In this document: piece after piece, positions 45,013 to 54,450 of the stretch
Layout: every line of letters begins with the position of its first letter
Numbering within the stretch: the first letter of the stretch is position 1
Origin: Microcella daejeonensis
Lineage (GTDB): Bacteria > Actinomycetota > Actinomycetes > Actinomycetales > Microbacteriaceae
Assembly: GCF_026625045.1 (NCBI RefSeq)
Contig: NZ_CP113089.1
Span: 1,984,001 to 2,048,000, forward strand
Length of the DNA: 64,000 nt
Direction: 5' to 3'
Made by a program: the position numbers and the translations under genes
Notes under the pieces: model-generated
Seen by the model: only the letters and a program-made list of their open reading frames with translations
What the model was told of the DNA's origin: nothing
Databases searched by the model: none

Positions 45013-46119
45013 ATGCTCGACAGCCCCGCCGGGGAGCCCCCGCGCGACGAGCTGGTGCAGCTCCTGGATCCCGCGGGGACGCGGACGGAGCATCCCCTCT
45101 ACGAGCCCTACGTCGCCGACGCGACGGGTGAGCGGCTCCTCTCCCTCTACGAGGACATGGTCGTCGTGCGCCGCCTCGACGTCGAGGCCACCGCGCTGCA
45201 GCGGCAGGGCGAGCTCGGTCTCTGGCCGCCGCTGCTCGGGCAGGAGGCCGCGCAGGTCGGCTCGGCCCGGGCGCTGCGCGATGACGATTTCGTGTTCCCG
45301 AGCTACCGCGAGAACGGCGTCGCCTACTGCCGCGGCGTCGAGCCCCGCGATCTGCTGCGCGTGTGGCGCGGAACCTCGCAGTCGGGCTGGGACCCGTACG
45401 CGGTGAGCATGGCGACGCCCGCGATCGTCATCGGCGCGCAGACCCTGCACGCGGTCGGCTACGCCGTGGGCTGCCGTCGCGACGGCGTCGACACCGCGGC
45501 GGTCACCTACTTCGGCGACGGGGCGACGACGCAGGGCGACGTCAACGAGGCGATGGTCTTCGCGGCCTCCTTCGCTGCCCCCGTCGTCTTCTTCTGCCAG
45601 AACAACCACTGGGCCATCTCGGAGCCCGTCGGGCTGCAGGCGCAGCGCCCCATCGCGGAGCGCGCGCCGGGCTTCGGCATTCCGAGCGTGCGCGTCGACG
45701 GCAACGACGTGCTCGCCGTGCTCGCGGTCACCCGGTGGGCGCTCGAGCGCGCGCACCGCGGCGACGGGCCGACCTTCATCGAGGCCGTGACCTACCGCAT
45801 GGGGCCGCACACGACGAGCGACGACCCCACGCGCTACGTCGACCCGCTGCAGCGGGAGGAGTGGGCGGGCAAGGATCCGATCGCCCGCCTCGAGGCGTAC
45901 CTGCGCGCCCAGGGCGTGCTCACCGAGCAGGCCGAGGCGCGCGTCGCCGCGCGGGCCGACGAGGTCGCGGCGGCGTTCCGGGCGGGATGCACGTCCCTGC
46001 CGCAGCCCGCCCCGCTGTCGATCTTCGACCACGTGTACGCCGAGCCGCACGCCGGGCTCGACCGCCAGCGCTCGCAGCAGGCCGCGTACCTCCGGAGCAT
46101 CGGGGAGGTGGCCGAATGA
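45013..46119 (+). CDS. bkdA: thiamine-dependent 2-oxoacid dehydrogenase E1 alpha (branched-chain type)
   Basis: From ATG 45013 the protein has 368 residues, normal for E1alpha. Motifs: LYEDMVVVRRLDVEA, LWPPLLGQEAAQVGSARAL, the ThDP motif GDGATTQGDVNEAM followed by NNHWAIS, and the phospho-loop region TYRMGPHTTSDDP. It decarboxylates branched-chain 2-oxoacids (or pyruvate) and passes the acyl group to E2. The neighbouring leucine-degradation genes favour a branched-chain role. The start is uncertain: TTG 44917 has GGAGA 4 nt upstream and would add an HDHSR-repeat extension. The stop overlaps the E1beta start. Confidence 0.88.
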   Translation: MLDSPAGEPPRDELVQLLDPAGTRTEHPLYEPYVADATGERLLSLYEDMVVVRRLDVEATALQRQGELGLWPPLLGQEAAQVGSARALRDDDFVFPSYRENGVAYCRGVEPRDLLRVWRGTSQSGWDPYAVSMATPAIVIGAQTLHAVGYAVGCRRDGVDTAAVTYFGDGATTQGDVNEAMVFAASFAAPVVFFCQNNHWAISEPVGLQAQRPIAERAPGFGIPSVRVDGNDVLAVLAVTRWALERAHRGDGPTFIEAVTYRMGPHTTSDDPTRYVDPLQREEWAGKDPIARLEAYLRAQGVLTEQAEARVAARADEVAAAFRAGCTSLPQPAPLSIFDHVYAEPHAGLDRQRSQQAAYLRSIGEVAE

Positions 46120-47135
46120 CCGAGCTCACCCTCGCCAAGGCTCTCGGCTCCGGCCTGCGCCGGGCCCTCGCCGACGACGACCGCGTCGTGCTCATGGGGG
46201 AGGACATCGGCGCCCTCGGCGGGGTGTTCCGCGTCACCGACGGACTGCAGCGCGAGTTCGGGCACGACCGCGTGATGGACATGCCGCTCGCGGAATCCGG
46301 CATCATCGGCATGGCCGTCGGCCTCGCCTTCCGCGGGTTCCGCCCCGTCTGCGAGATCCAGTTCGACGGCTTCATCTACCCGGCCTTCGACCAGATCGTC
46401 GCGCAGGTCGCGAAGCTGCACTACCGCACGAGCGGCTCCGTGCGCATGCCGCTCACCATCCGGGTGCCCTACGGCGGCGGGATCGGCGCCGTCGAGCACC
46501 ACTCCGAGTCGCCCGAGGCCTACTTCGCCCACACGGCGGGGCTGCGGGTGGTGACCTGCTCGACCCCGCAGGACGCCCACACGATGCTGCGCCAGGCGAT
46601 CGCCTGCGACGACCCCGTGGTGTTCTTCGAGCCGAAGCGCCGCTACTGGACGAAGGGCAAGGTGGACGAGACGGTGCTCGACGAGCCGGGCCGCGCCGAG
46701 CCGATGGGCCGCGCGCGCGTCGTCGTCGAGGGCTCCGACGTCACGATCGTGGCCTACGGGCCGCTCGTGGCGACCGCGATCGACGCGGCCGTGGCCGCGA
46801 GCGACGAGGGCGTCTCGATCGAGGTCGTCGACCTGCGCTCGCTCGCCCCGCTCGACCTCGACACGATCGAGGCGAGCGTCCGCCGCACGGGCAGGCTCGT
46901 GATCGTGCACGAGGCGCAGCAGTCGGGCGGCCTCGGCGCTGAGATTGCCGCGAGCATCACCGACCGCTGCTTCCTGCACCTCGAGGCCGCGCCCGCGCGC
47001 GTGACCGGCTTCGACACCCCCTACCCCAGCGCCCGAGCGGAGGAGCACTTCCTGCCCGACCTCGACCGCATCCTCGACGCCGTCGACCGGGTGCTCGGCC
47101 GCGCGAACGCCCTCACCGGATGGAGCCAGCGATGA
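46116..47135 (+). CDS. bkdB: 2-oxoacid dehydrogenase E1 beta (branched-chain type)
   Basis: A 339-residue E1beta subunit that forms the alpha2beta2 ThDP enzyme with the preceding protein. It contains VVLMGEDIGALGGVF (ThDP-binding Glu), DMPLAESGIIGMAVGLAFRG, QIVAQVAKLHYRTSG and a C-terminal transketolase domain with VEVVDLRSLAPLD and VIVHEAQQSGGLGAEIAA. ATGA overlaps occur on both sides, so E1alpha, E1beta and E2 are coupled. Confidence 0.93.
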   Translation: MTELTLAKALGSGLRRALADDDRVVLMGEDIGALGGVFRVTDGLQREFGHDRVMDMPLAESGIIGMAVGLAFRGFRPVCEIQFDGFIYPAFDQIVAQVAKLHYRTSGSVRMPLTIRVPYGGGIGAVEHHSESPEAYFAHTAGLRVVTCSTPQDAHTMLRQAIACDDPVVFFEPKRRYWTKGKVDETVLDEPGRAEPMGRARVVVEGSDVTIVAYGPLVATAIDAAVAASDEGVSIEVVDLRSLAPLDLDTIEASVRRTGRLVIVHEAQQSGGLGAEIAASITDRCFLHLEAAPARVTGFDTPYPSARAEEHFLPDLDRILDAVDRVLGRANALTGWSQR

Positions 47136-48577
47136 CCGTCAAGCAGTTCGCCCTGCCCGACCTGGGGGAGGGGCTCACCGAGTCGGAGGTCGTCGAGTGG
47201 CACGTCGCCGTCGGCGACCGCGTCACCCTGAACCAGACGATCGCCGACGTCGAGACGGCCAAGGCGGTCGTGCAGCTGCCCTCGCCGTGGGCGGGCATCG
47301 TGACCGCCCTGCACGCCGAGGCGGGCGGCACGGTCGAGGTGGGGGCGCCCCTGCTCTCCATCGATGTGCCGGCCGATGCCGCGGCGGGCGCGGGGGCAGG
47401 CGCGGCGGCGGGCGCGGCAGCCGACCCGGAGCGGGGCACGGCAGGCGCGGCGGCCGACCGGGTCTCGGCTGCGGCAGACACTGCGGCCGTGCCGCCGGCG
47501 TTGCCGGCCGGGGCGCCGGCCGCGACGGCGGAGCAGACCGGCACGGCTCCCGCGGAGTCGGCGGAGGCGCCTGTCGGTGCATCCGCCCGCACGGCCGTGC
47601 TCGTCGGCTACGGGCCGGCGGTCGAGACGGGCCGTCGTCCGGCCCGTCGGCCCCGCACGCTGCCCGAGCCCGCGAGCCCCTCGACCCGGCTCCGCGACGA
47701 TCTCGCTCGCCCGGCAGGCCGGGGCGCCGCGCTCGCGACGCCCCCCGTGCGCAAGCTCGCGCACGATCGGGGGGTCGACCTCGGCGCGCTCGTCGGCACG
47801 GGGGAGGGCGGCGCCGTCACGCGCGCCGACGTCACCGCGGCCGCCGATCGGGCGCGGGCGGAGCATCCCCTCGCCGCGCCCTCGCCGAGCGCCGACACCC
47901 GCACCCCCATCCGCGGAGTGCGTCGGGCGACCGCGCAGGCGATGGTCGCCAGCGCGTTCACGGCGCCGCACGTCACCGAGTTTCTCACGGTCGACGTCAC
48001 GGCGACCACCGAGCTCGTGGCCCGACTGCGAGCGGCCGGGCACGATGCGAGCCTGCTTGCCGTCGTCGCGAAGGCGCTCTGCCTCGCCGTGCGCCGCACG
48101 CCCGATGTCAACAGCCGATGGGACGAGGAGGCCGGCGAGATCATCCGCTTCGGGCGCGTCGGCCTCGGCATCGCCGTGGCGACGCCGAGAGGGCTGGTCG
48201 TGCCGTGCATCCCCGACGCCGAGGCGTTGACGGTGCCGCAGCTCGCCGGCGCGATCCGCGAGCTCGCGACGACCGCGCGGGAGGGGCGCACGACGCCGCA
48301 GGCCATGCGGGGCGGCACGATCACGATCACCAACATCGGCTCGCTCGGCGTCGACGGCGGCACCCCCATCCTCGTGCCCGGCGAGGCGGCGATCCTCGCG
48401 ACGGGCGCCGTGCGGCGGCAGCCGTGGGAGTTCGAGGGCGGCATCGCGCTGCGCGAGGTGATGACGCTGAGCCTGTCGTTCGATCACCGATTGGTCGACG
48501 GGGAGCAGGGCGCCCGGTTCCTCACCGACATCGCGGGTGTGCTGCGCGATCCGGCGAGCGTGCTCGCGCTGCTCTAG
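47132..48577 (+). CDS. bkdC: dihydrolipoamide acyltransferase E2
   Basis: A 481-residue E2 with one lipoyl domain (about 1-80, lipoyl-Lys in VETAKAVVQLPSP), an Ala/Gly/Pro-rich linker (about 85-165), a peripheral subunit-binding domain (about 190-230, TPPVRKLAHDRGVDLGALVG) and a catalytic domain (about 250-481) ending with the active-site segment SFDHRLVDGEQGARFL. The inner ATG 47132 is used because it overlaps the E1beta stop. No lipoamide dehydrogenase gene follows, so E3 must come from elsewhere in the genome. Confidence 0.93.
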   Translation: MTVKQFALPDLGEGLTESEVVEWHVAVGDRVTLNQTIADVETAKAVVQLPSPWAGIVTALHAEAGGTVEVGAPLLSIDVPADAAAGAGAGAAAGAAADPERGTAGAAADRVSAAADTAAVPPALPAGAPAATAEQTGTAPAESAEAPVGASARTAVLVGYGPAVETGRRPARRPRTLPEPASPSTRLRDDLARPAGRGAALATPPVRKLAHDRGVDLGALVGTGEGGAVTRADVTAAADRARAEHPLAAPSPSADTRTPIRGVRRATAQAMVASAFTAPHVTEFLTVDVTATTELVARLRAAGHDASLLAVVAKALCLAVRRTPDVNSRWDEEAGEIIRFGRVGLGIAVATPRGLVVPCIPDAEALTVPQLAGAIRELATTAREGRTTPQAMRGGTITITNIGSLGVDGGTPILVPGEAAILATGAVRRQPWEFEGGIALREVMTLSLSFDHRLVDGEQGARFLTDIAGVLRDPASVLALL

Positions 48578-48597
48578 CGCGGGCGGTGCGGCGCGCG

Positions 48598-48737
48598 GTG
48601 CGGCTGTGGAGCGCAGCACGTTCCCCGCAGTGCGGCAGTGGAGCGCAGGACGTTCCGCGCGGTGCGGCAGTGGAGCGCAGCACATTCCGCGCGACGCTGC
48701 GGGGAACTCGCTGCTGCGGTGCGCCGAATGTGCTGCC
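48598..48737. repeat. three 32-bp tandem repeats plus an inverted partial copy
   Basis: Units at 48598, 48630 and 48662 share GTGCGGCWGTGGAGCGCAGS and a following ACRTTCCSCGCR with few changes. An inverted partial copy (GCGCCGAATGTGCTGC, 48721-48736) can pair with the third unit (GCAGCACATTCCGCGC, 48678 onward) to form a long hairpin. It fills the gap between the convergent E2 and TetR genes and may act as terminator. It is not a CRISPR: no spacers. Confidence 0.85.
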
Positions 48738-48787
48738 ATCGCGGTGCGATGCCGCGCTTCGGGATGCTCCGCTCGCGCTCGCCGCGC

Positions 48788-49414
48788 TCAGGCGGTGAGC
48801 GCGGCGAGCGCCATGCGCTCGAGCGTGCTGCGCGTCGTCGCCGAGGAGCCGGGTCGATCGCTGTAGGGCGTGGAGTTGAGCAGTCCGAAGGTCGCGTGGG
48901 CGCGCGTGCGCAGCGCCGCGCGCGCCTCCTCGGGGCGCAGCCGCGCGAGCACGCCGACCCACAGCTCGACGTACTGCCGCTGGAGCGCCCGCACGGCGTG
49001 CCGGTCGGTCTCGGCGAGGCTGTCGAGATCGTGATCCTGCACGCGGATGACGTCGGGATTCGCGAGGGCGAACTCGACGTGGAAGGCGACGAGGCGCTCG
49101 AGCGCGACGCGGGCGCCTCCCGCGGCCTCGACGACGGCGGCGCCGCCCGTGCGCAAGCCCTCGCTGGCGTCGAGCAGAACGGCCGCGAGCACCGCCTGCT
49201 TGCTCGCGAAGTGGCGGTAGACGGCGGGCCCGCTCACCCCTGCCGCGGCGCCGAGATCGTCGAGCGAGACGCGCGGGAACCCGCGCTCGGCGAAGAGCCG
49301 CGCCGCTGCGCGCAGGAGCTCGGTGCGCCGCTCAGCCTTCGCCCGCGCGCGCGCAGTGGCCTCCGCCGGCGCGTCGGTCGGCGGCGTCGTCCCCGTCCCC
49401 GATCCGCTCGCCAC
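48788..49414 (-). CDS. TetR family regulator of the acyl-CoA/leucine degradation operon
   Basis: A 208-residue repressor. After a flexible Ala/Thr/Pro N-terminus, the HTH domain (about 30-75) has LLRAAARLFAERGFPRVSLD and GAAAGVSGPAVYRHFASKQA. The ligand domain is all-helical and ends with TRSTLERMALAALTA. GTG 49414 lies exactly 6 nt after TACACT on the minus strand (49426-49421), supporting this start and a leaderless mRNA. It is divergent from accD1, and palindromes in the shared 129-base region fit as operators. Acyl-CoA thioesters are likely ligands by analogy with AcyR/LiuR-like regulators; this is inference. Confidence 0.86.
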   Translation of the reverse strand: MASGSGTGTTPPTDAPAEATARARAKAERRTELLRAAARLFAERGFPRVSLDDLGAAAGVSGPAVYRHFASKQAVLAAVLLDASEGLRTGGAAVVEAAGGARVALERLVAFHVEFALANPDVIRVQDHDLDSLAETDRHAVRALQRQYVELWVGVLARLRPEEARAALRTRAHATFGLLNSTPYSDRPGSSATTRSTLERMALAALTA

Positions 49415-49424
49415 GGCCTCAGTG

Positions 49425-49476
49425 TAGACAGCCCGGTGAACGCTCGCTAACCTGATCGAGTGAATCGCGGCTAACC
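49425..49476 (+). promoter_or_regulatory. promoter of the accD1 operon with TetR-type operators
   Basis: TAGACA (49425-49430), a 17-nt spacer and TAACCT (49448-49453) form the promoter. The imperfect palindrome GTGAACG-CT-CGCTAAC (49436-49451) lies between -35 and -10. A second GTGAA-N7-GCTAAC site follows at 49460-49475, 24 bases on. The -35 overlaps the -10 of the divergent TetR gene, so binding would repress both. Confidence 0.65.
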
Positions 49477-49543
49477 GAGCTGCGGTGCGCGACGCGAGCC
49501 GAGGGCGCCACGACACGCTCCCGGAGGACGAGGAGAGCGGTCG

Positions 49544-51139
49544 ATGGAGACCCTCGGTACGACGACGACGCCCGAGACCGGCGCGACGAACGCCGCCCGC
49601 ATGCGGCAGCTCGTCGACGAGCTGCGCGAGCGCCTCGCGACCGCAGCGCTCGGCGGGCCGCCGCGCTCGCGCGAGCGGCACACCGCCCGCGGCAAGCTGC
49701 TGCCGAGGGAGCGCATCGACGCGCTGCTCGACGAGGGCAGCCCCTTCCTCGAGATCGCGCCCCTCGCCGCGACGGGGCTCTACGACGACGAGGCTCCGGG
49801 CGCCGGGGTCATCGCGGGCATCGGGCTCGTCGAGGGCCGCCAGGTGCTCGTGATCGCCAACGACGCGACGGTCAAGGGCGGCAGCTACTTCCCCATGACC
49901 GTCAAGAAGCACCTGCGGGCGCAGGAGGTCGCGGCCGAGAACCGTCTGCCGTGCATCGCGCTCGTCGACTCCGGCGGCGCCTACCTGCCGCTGCAGGCCG
50001 AGGTGTTCCCCGACCGCGACCACTTCGGGCGCATCTTCTTCAACCAGGCGCGCATGTCGGCGCAGGGCATCCCGCAGATCGCCGCCGTCATGGGCTCGTG
50101 CACGGCGGGCGGCGCCTACGTGCCGGCGATGAGCGACGAGACGGTCATCGTGCGCGGGCAGGGCACGATCTTCCTCGGCGGTCCGCCGCTCGTGAAGGCG
50201 GCGATCGGCGAGGTCGTCACCGCGGAGGAGCTCGGCGGCGGGGAGGTGCACGCGACGGTCTCGGGCGTCGTCGACCACCTCGCGGACGACGATCGGCACG
50301 CCCTCCAGATCGTGCGCGACATCGTCGCCACCCTGCCCGCGCCGGCGCCGCCCGTCTGGGAGGTCGCGCCGTCGACGCCGCCGGCGATCGACCCCGGCAG
50401 CCTCTACGACGTCGTTCCGCCCGACGTGCCGACGCCCTACGACGTGCGAGAGGTCATCGCGCGGCTCGTCGACGGCGGCGCGGGCTGGCACGAGTTCAAG
50501 CGCGAGTACGGCGAGACCCTCGTGACGGGCTTCGCCCGCATCCACGGCCACCCCGTCGGCATCGTCGCCAACAACGGCGTGCTGTTCAGCGAGTCGGCGC
50601 AGAAGGGCGCGCACTTCATCGAGCTGTGCGATCAGCGCGGGGTGCCGCTGCTGTTCCTGCAGAACATCTCGGGCTTCATGGTCGGGCGCGACGCCGAGGC
50701 GGGCGGCATCGCCAAGCACGGCGCGAAGATGGTGACCGCGGTGTCGACGACGCGCGTGCCGAAGCTCACCGTCGTCATCGGCGGCTCCTTCGGGGCGGGC
50801 AACTACTCGATGTGCGGGCGCGCCTACTCGCCGCGGTTCCTCTGGATGTGGCCGAACGCCCGCATCTCCGTCATGGGCGGGGCCCAGGCGGCCTCCGTGC
50901 TCGGCACCGTGCGCCGCGAGCAGCTCGGCGACGACTGGAGCCCCGAGCAGCAGGAGGCCTTCGAGGCCCCCGTGCGTGCGCTCTACGAGCAGCAGGGCAG
51001 CCCCTACTTCTCGACCGGTCGACTCTGGGACGACGGCATCATCGACCCGGCCGACACCCGCGAGATCCTCGGTCTCGCCCTCGACGTCTGCAGCCGCACG
51101 CCGCTGCCCGATCCGGCCTTCGGCCTCTTCAGGATGTGA
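49544..51139 (+). CDS. accD1: acyl-CoA carboxylase beta subunit (methylcrotonoyl-CoA type, AccD1-like)
   Basis: A 531-residue carboxyltransferase. The two crotonase-like halves carry the biotin/CoA-binding motifs [37 protein letters not shown] and, in the second half, [18 protein letters not shown] and [20 protein letters not shown]. These match MccB/LiuB and mycobacterial AccD1, which carboxylate 3-methylcrotonoyl-CoA in leucine degradation. GAGGAGAG precedes the ATG. It is first in a five-gene operon. Confidence 0.93.
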   Translation: METLGTTTTPETGATNAARMRQLVDELRERLATAALGGPPRSRERHTARGKLLPRERIDALLDEGSPFLEIAPLAATGLYDDEAPGAGVIAGIGLVEGRQVLVIANDATVKGGSYFPMTVKKHLRAQEVAAENRLPCIALVDSGGAYLPLQAEVFPDRDHFGRIFFNQARMSAQGIPQIAAVMGSCTAGGAYVPAMSDETVIVRGQGTIFLGGPPLVKAAIGEVVTAEELGGGEVHATVSGVVDHLADDDRHALQIVRDIVATLPAPAPPVWEVAPSTPPAIDPGSLYDVVPPDVPTPYDVREVIARLVDGGAGWHEFKREYGETLVTGFARIHGHPVGIVANNGVLFSESAQKGAHFIELCDQRGVPLLFLQNISGFMVGRDAEAGGIAKHGAKMVTAVSTTRVPKLTVVIGGSFGAGNYSMCGRAYSPRFLWMWPNARISVMGGAQAASVLGTVRREQLGDDWSPEQQEAFEAPVRALYEQQGSPYFSTGRLWDDGIIDPADTREILGLALDVCSRTPLPDPAFGLFRM

Positions 51140-51145
51140 TGCAGG

Positions 51146-53302
51146 ATGCCTCCCTTCGAGAGCGTGCTCGTCGCCAACCGCGGTGAGATCGCCTGCCGCA
51201 TCATCCGCACGCTGCGGCGCATGGGCATCCGCTCGATCGCGGTCTACAGCGACGCCGATCGGGATGCCCCCCACGTGCATCTCGCCGACGAGGCCGTGCG
51301 GCTCGGCCCCGCGCCCGCGGCGCAGAGCTACCTCGACGTCGACGCCGTCGTCGGAGCCGCCGGCGCCGCGGGCGCCTCGGCCGTCCATCCGGGCTACGGG
51401 TTCCTGTCGGAGAGCCCCGTGCTCGCGCGCGCCTGCGCCGAGGCGGGCATCGCGCTCGTCGGCCCAGGGCTGCGGGCGCTCGAGGTGATGGGCGACAAGA
51501 TGCGCGCCAAGGCGCACGTCGCGGCCCACGGCGTGCCGATCATCCCCGGAGCGGGCGAGCCCGGCATGTCCGACGCGCAGCTCGTCCTCGCCGCCCAGGA
51601 CGTCGGCGTGCCGCTCATCGTGAAGCCCTCCGCGGGCGGAGGCGGCAAGGGCATGACGGTCGTGCGCGACCTCGCCGAGCTGCCCGCGGCGCTGCGCACG
51701 GCGCGGCGCGTGGCCCTCGCGGTCTTCGGCGATGACGCCCTGCTACTCGAGCGCCTCATCGAGCGCCCTCGTCACATCGAGGTGCAGGTGCTCGCCGACG
51801 AGCACGGCACGACGCTCTCCCTCGGGGAGCGGGAGTGCTCGCTGCAGCGCCGCCACCAGAAGGTCATCGAGGAGGCGCCGAGCCCGCTGCTCGACGACGC
51901 CGCCCGCACCGCGATGGGCGAGGCGGCCTGCGCCGTCGCCCGCAGCGTCGACTACCGCGGAGCGGGCACCGTCGAGTTCCTCGTCTCCGACGCCGATCCG
52001 TCGGCGTTCTTCTTCATGGAGATGAACACGCGGCTGCAGGTCGAGCACCCGGTCACGGAGCTCGTCACGGGCATCGACCTCGTCGAGCAGCAGCTGCGGG
52101 TCGCCGCGGGGGAGGCCCTCGACCTGCCGCCGGTGACGACATCCGGGTGGGCGATCGAGGCCCGGCTGTGCGCGGAGGACGCCGCCTTCCTGCCCGCGAC
52201 GGGAACCGTGCTCGCCCTGCGCGAGCCGGGCGGCGAGGGCGTGCGGGTCGACTCCGGGCTGCAGCTCGGGTCGATCGTGACCGCCCACTACGACTCGCTG
52301 CTGGCGAAGATCATCGTGCACGGCGTCGATCGCGCGGCGGCGCTCGCCGGGCTCGATGCGGCTCTCGCGCGCACCGTCGTGCTCGGCGTGCCCACGAACC
52401 TCGGCGCGCTGCGCGGTCTGCTCGCCGATGACGATGTGCGCGGCGGCCGCCTCGACACCGGGCTCGTCGAGCGCCGCGCCGCCGAGGAGGCGGCCGCGGC
52501 GCCCGCTCGTGACGAGGCCGCCATCGTCGCCGTCGCCCTGCTCGCGCACGAGGAGCGCGAGCGCGCGGCCGCGGGCTCCGGCCCGTGGGCGCGGCCCACC
52601 GGCTTCCGCCTGCAGGGATCCCGACCGGTGCGCTACGTCGTCGCCGACGCGAGCGGCGGCTCGACCACGGTGCTCGTCTCGGGCGCCGCCGGGGCCCGCC
52701 GCGTCGCTCTCGTCGACGGGGCGCATCCGGATGCCGCCGCTCTCGCCGCGGCCGTGCCCGCCCGCGTCGTGCTCGATCGGCGGGACGACGGGGTCGTGGT
52801 CGCCCTCGACGAGGTGCGCACCGCCGTCCTCGTCGCGCACGACGATGACGGGACGGTCTGGCTCACCCGCACTGGACCGCGGGCCGCCGGCGGGAGCGCC
52901 TGGCGGGTGCGGCACCGGCAGGAGCTGCTCGCCGAGCACCGGGCGACGCTCGACCGCATCGAGGGCGCCGTCGACCCCGAGGTGCGCGCGTCGATGCCCG
53001 GGTCGGTCGTATCGATCGCCGTCGCGGTCGGCGACGTCGTCGCAGCCGGGGCCCCTCTGCTCGTCGTCGAGGCGATGAAGATGGAGCACGCCGTCACGGC
53101 CCCGTTCGCGGGGACCGTCGTGGAGCTCGTCGTCGACGTCGGCGACCAGGTGCGTCAGCGCCAGCTCGTCGCCCGCGTCGAGGCCCTGGCCGAACCGGCG
53201 CCACCGGCCCCTATCGCCCCTACCGCCTCTGCCGTCCCCGACGGAGCCGCGGCCGACCCGGCCGCACCGAACTCGACCCAGCGCGAAGGAGCGACATCAT
53301 GA
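51146..53302 (+). CDS. accA1: acyl-CoA carboxylase alpha subunit, biotin carboxylase plus BCCP (AccA1-like)
   Basis: A 718-residue biotinylated subunit. The biotin carboxylase part (about 1-445) has VLVANRGEIACRIIRTLRR, ATP-grasp KPSAGGGGKGM, EMNTRLQVEHPVTE and the R-K catalytic region. A middle linker domain follows. The C-terminal BCCP (about 620-690) has the biotin attachment EAMKMEH. A Pro/Ala-rich tail of about 25 residues ends the protein. It pairs with the preceding beta subunit as methylcrotonoyl-CoA carboxylase. ATG 51146 is 6 bases after the accD1 stop. Confidence 0.93.
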   Translation: MPPFESVLVANRGEIACRIIRTLRRMGIRSIAVYSDADRDAPHVHLADEAVRLGPAPAAQSYLDVDAVVGAAGAAGASAVHPGYGFLSESPVLARACAEAGIALVGPGLRALEVMGDKMRAKAHVAAHGVPIIPGAGEPGMSDAQLVLAAQDVGVPLIVKPSAGGGGKGMTVVRDLAELPAALRTARRVALAVFGDDALLLERLIERPRHIEVQVLADEHGTTLSLGERECSLQRRHQKVIEEAPSPLLDDAARTAMGEAACAVARSVDYRGAGTVEFLVSDADPSAFFFMEMNTRLQVEHPVTELVTGIDLVEQQLRVAAGEALDLPPVTTSGWAIEARLCAEDAAFLPATGTVLALREPGGEGVRVDSGLQLGSIVTAHYDSLLAKIIVHGVDRAAALAGLDAALARTVVLGVPTNLGALRGLLADDDVRGGRLDTGLVERRAAEEAAAAPARDEAAIVAVALLAHEERERAAAGSGPWARPTGFRLQGSRPVRYVVADASGGSTTVLVSGAAGARRVALVDGAHPDAAALAAAVPARVVLDRRDDGVVVALDEVRTAVLVAHDDDGTVWLTRTGPRAAGGSAWRVRHRQELLAEHRATLDRIEGAVDPEVRASMPGSVVSIAVAVGDVVAAGAPLLVVEAMKMEHAVTAPFAGTVVELVVDVGDQVRQRQLVARVEALAEPAPPAPIAPTASAVPDGAAADPAAPNSTQREGATS

Positions 53303-54450
53303 GGGGTTTCACCGAGGAGCAGCTCGAGCTGCAGCAGCTCGTGCGCGAGTTCGCCGACGAGGTGGTCGCCCCGGCCTCCTACGAGGCCGACCGCGCCCAC
53401 GCCCTGCCCTGGCCCGTGATCGATCAGATGGGCGAGATGGGTCTGTTCGGCCTGCCCGTGCCCGAGGAGTACGGCGGTCAGGGCGGCGATTACGTCGACC
53501 TGTGCATCGCCATCGAGCAGATCGCGCGCGTCGACCAGTCGGTCGCGATCACGCTCGAAGCGGCCGTCGGGCTCGGCGCGATGCCCATCCTGCGCAGCGG
53601 CACGGAGGAGCAGAAGCAGCACTGGCTGCCGCGACTCGCCTCAGGCCGCGCGCTCGCGGGCTTCGGCCTCACCGAGGCGGAGGCCGGCACGGACGCCGGG
53701 GCCACCCGCACCACCGCCGTGCTCGAGGGCGACGAGTGGGTCATCTCGGGCTCGAAGCAGTTCATCACGAACTCCGGCACCCCTCGGACCGAGCTCGTGA
53801 CCGTCACCGCGGTGACCGGCCGCGACGAGGCGGGGCGGCCCGAGCTGAGCGCCTTCCTCGTTCCGAGCGGTACGCCGGGGTTCACCGTCGAGCCCGCCTA
53901 CGACAAGGTCGGCTGGAACGCCTCCGACACCCACCCCCTGACCTTCCAGAAGGCGCGGGTGCCCGCCGAGAACCTGCTCGGAGAGCGCGGCCGCGGCTAC
54001 GCGAACTTCCTGCAGACGCTCACCGAGGGCCGGGTGGCGATCGCCGCGCTCGGCGTCGGCGTCGCGCAGGGCTGCCTCGACGAGGCGCTGCGCTACGCGG
54101 GCGAGCGCACGGTGTTCGGTCGCCCCGTCTCGTCCAACCAGCACATCGCCTTCACCCTCGCCCGCATGCGCTCGCGCGTGCATCTGGCCCGCCTCGCCAC
54201 CTACGACGCCGCCTTCGCGATGGTCGCAGGCGAGCCCTTCACCGCGCAGGCGAGCATCGCCAAGATCGCGGCGAGCGAGGCGGCCATGGACAATGCCCGC
54301 GACGCGACGCAGATCTTCGGCGGCTACGGCTTCATGAACGAGTACCTCGTCGGCCGGCACTACCGCGACTCGAAGATCCTCGAGATCGGCGAGGGCACCA
54401 CCGAGGTGCAGCTCATGCTCATCGCGCGCGAGCTGGGCATCCGCTCATGA
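53299..54450 (+). CDS. acyl-CoA dehydrogenase (isovaleryl-CoA type, FadE19-like)
   Basis: A 383-residue FAD flavoenzyme with the standard acyl-CoA dehydrogenase layout. The FAD/substrate segments GFGLTEAEAGTDAGATRTTA and FITNSG lie in the middle domain. The C-terminal helical domain has QIFGGYGFMNEYLVGRHYRD and the catalytic region EIGEGTTEVQLMLIAREL. Within this operon it most likely oxidises isovaleryl-CoA to 3-methylcrotonoyl-CoA, the substrate of the adjacent carboxylase. ATGA overlaps link it to both neighbours. Confidence 0.92.
   Translation: MRGFTEEQLELQQLVREFADEVVAPASYEADRAHALPWPVIDQMGEMGLFGLPVPEEYGGQGGDYVDLCIAIEQIARVDQSVAITLEAAVGLGAMPILRSGTEEQKQHWLPRLASGRALAGFGLTEAEAGTDAGATRTTAVLEGDEWVISGSKQFITNSGTPRTELVTVTAVTGRDEAGRPELSAFLVPSGTPGFTVEPAYDKVGWNASDTHPLTFQKARVPAENLLGERGRGYANFLQTLTEGRVAIAALGVGVAQGCLDEALRYAGERTVFGRPVSSNQHIAFTLARMRSRVHLARLATYDAAFAMVAGEPFTAQASIAKIAASEAAMDNARDATQIFGGYGFMNEYLVGRHYRDSKILEIGEGTTEVQLMLIARELGIRS

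Noticed and set aside
48598..48693. Repeats considered as a CRISPR array
   Set aside because: Units of 32 bp are directly adjacent without spacers and there are no cas genes nearby.
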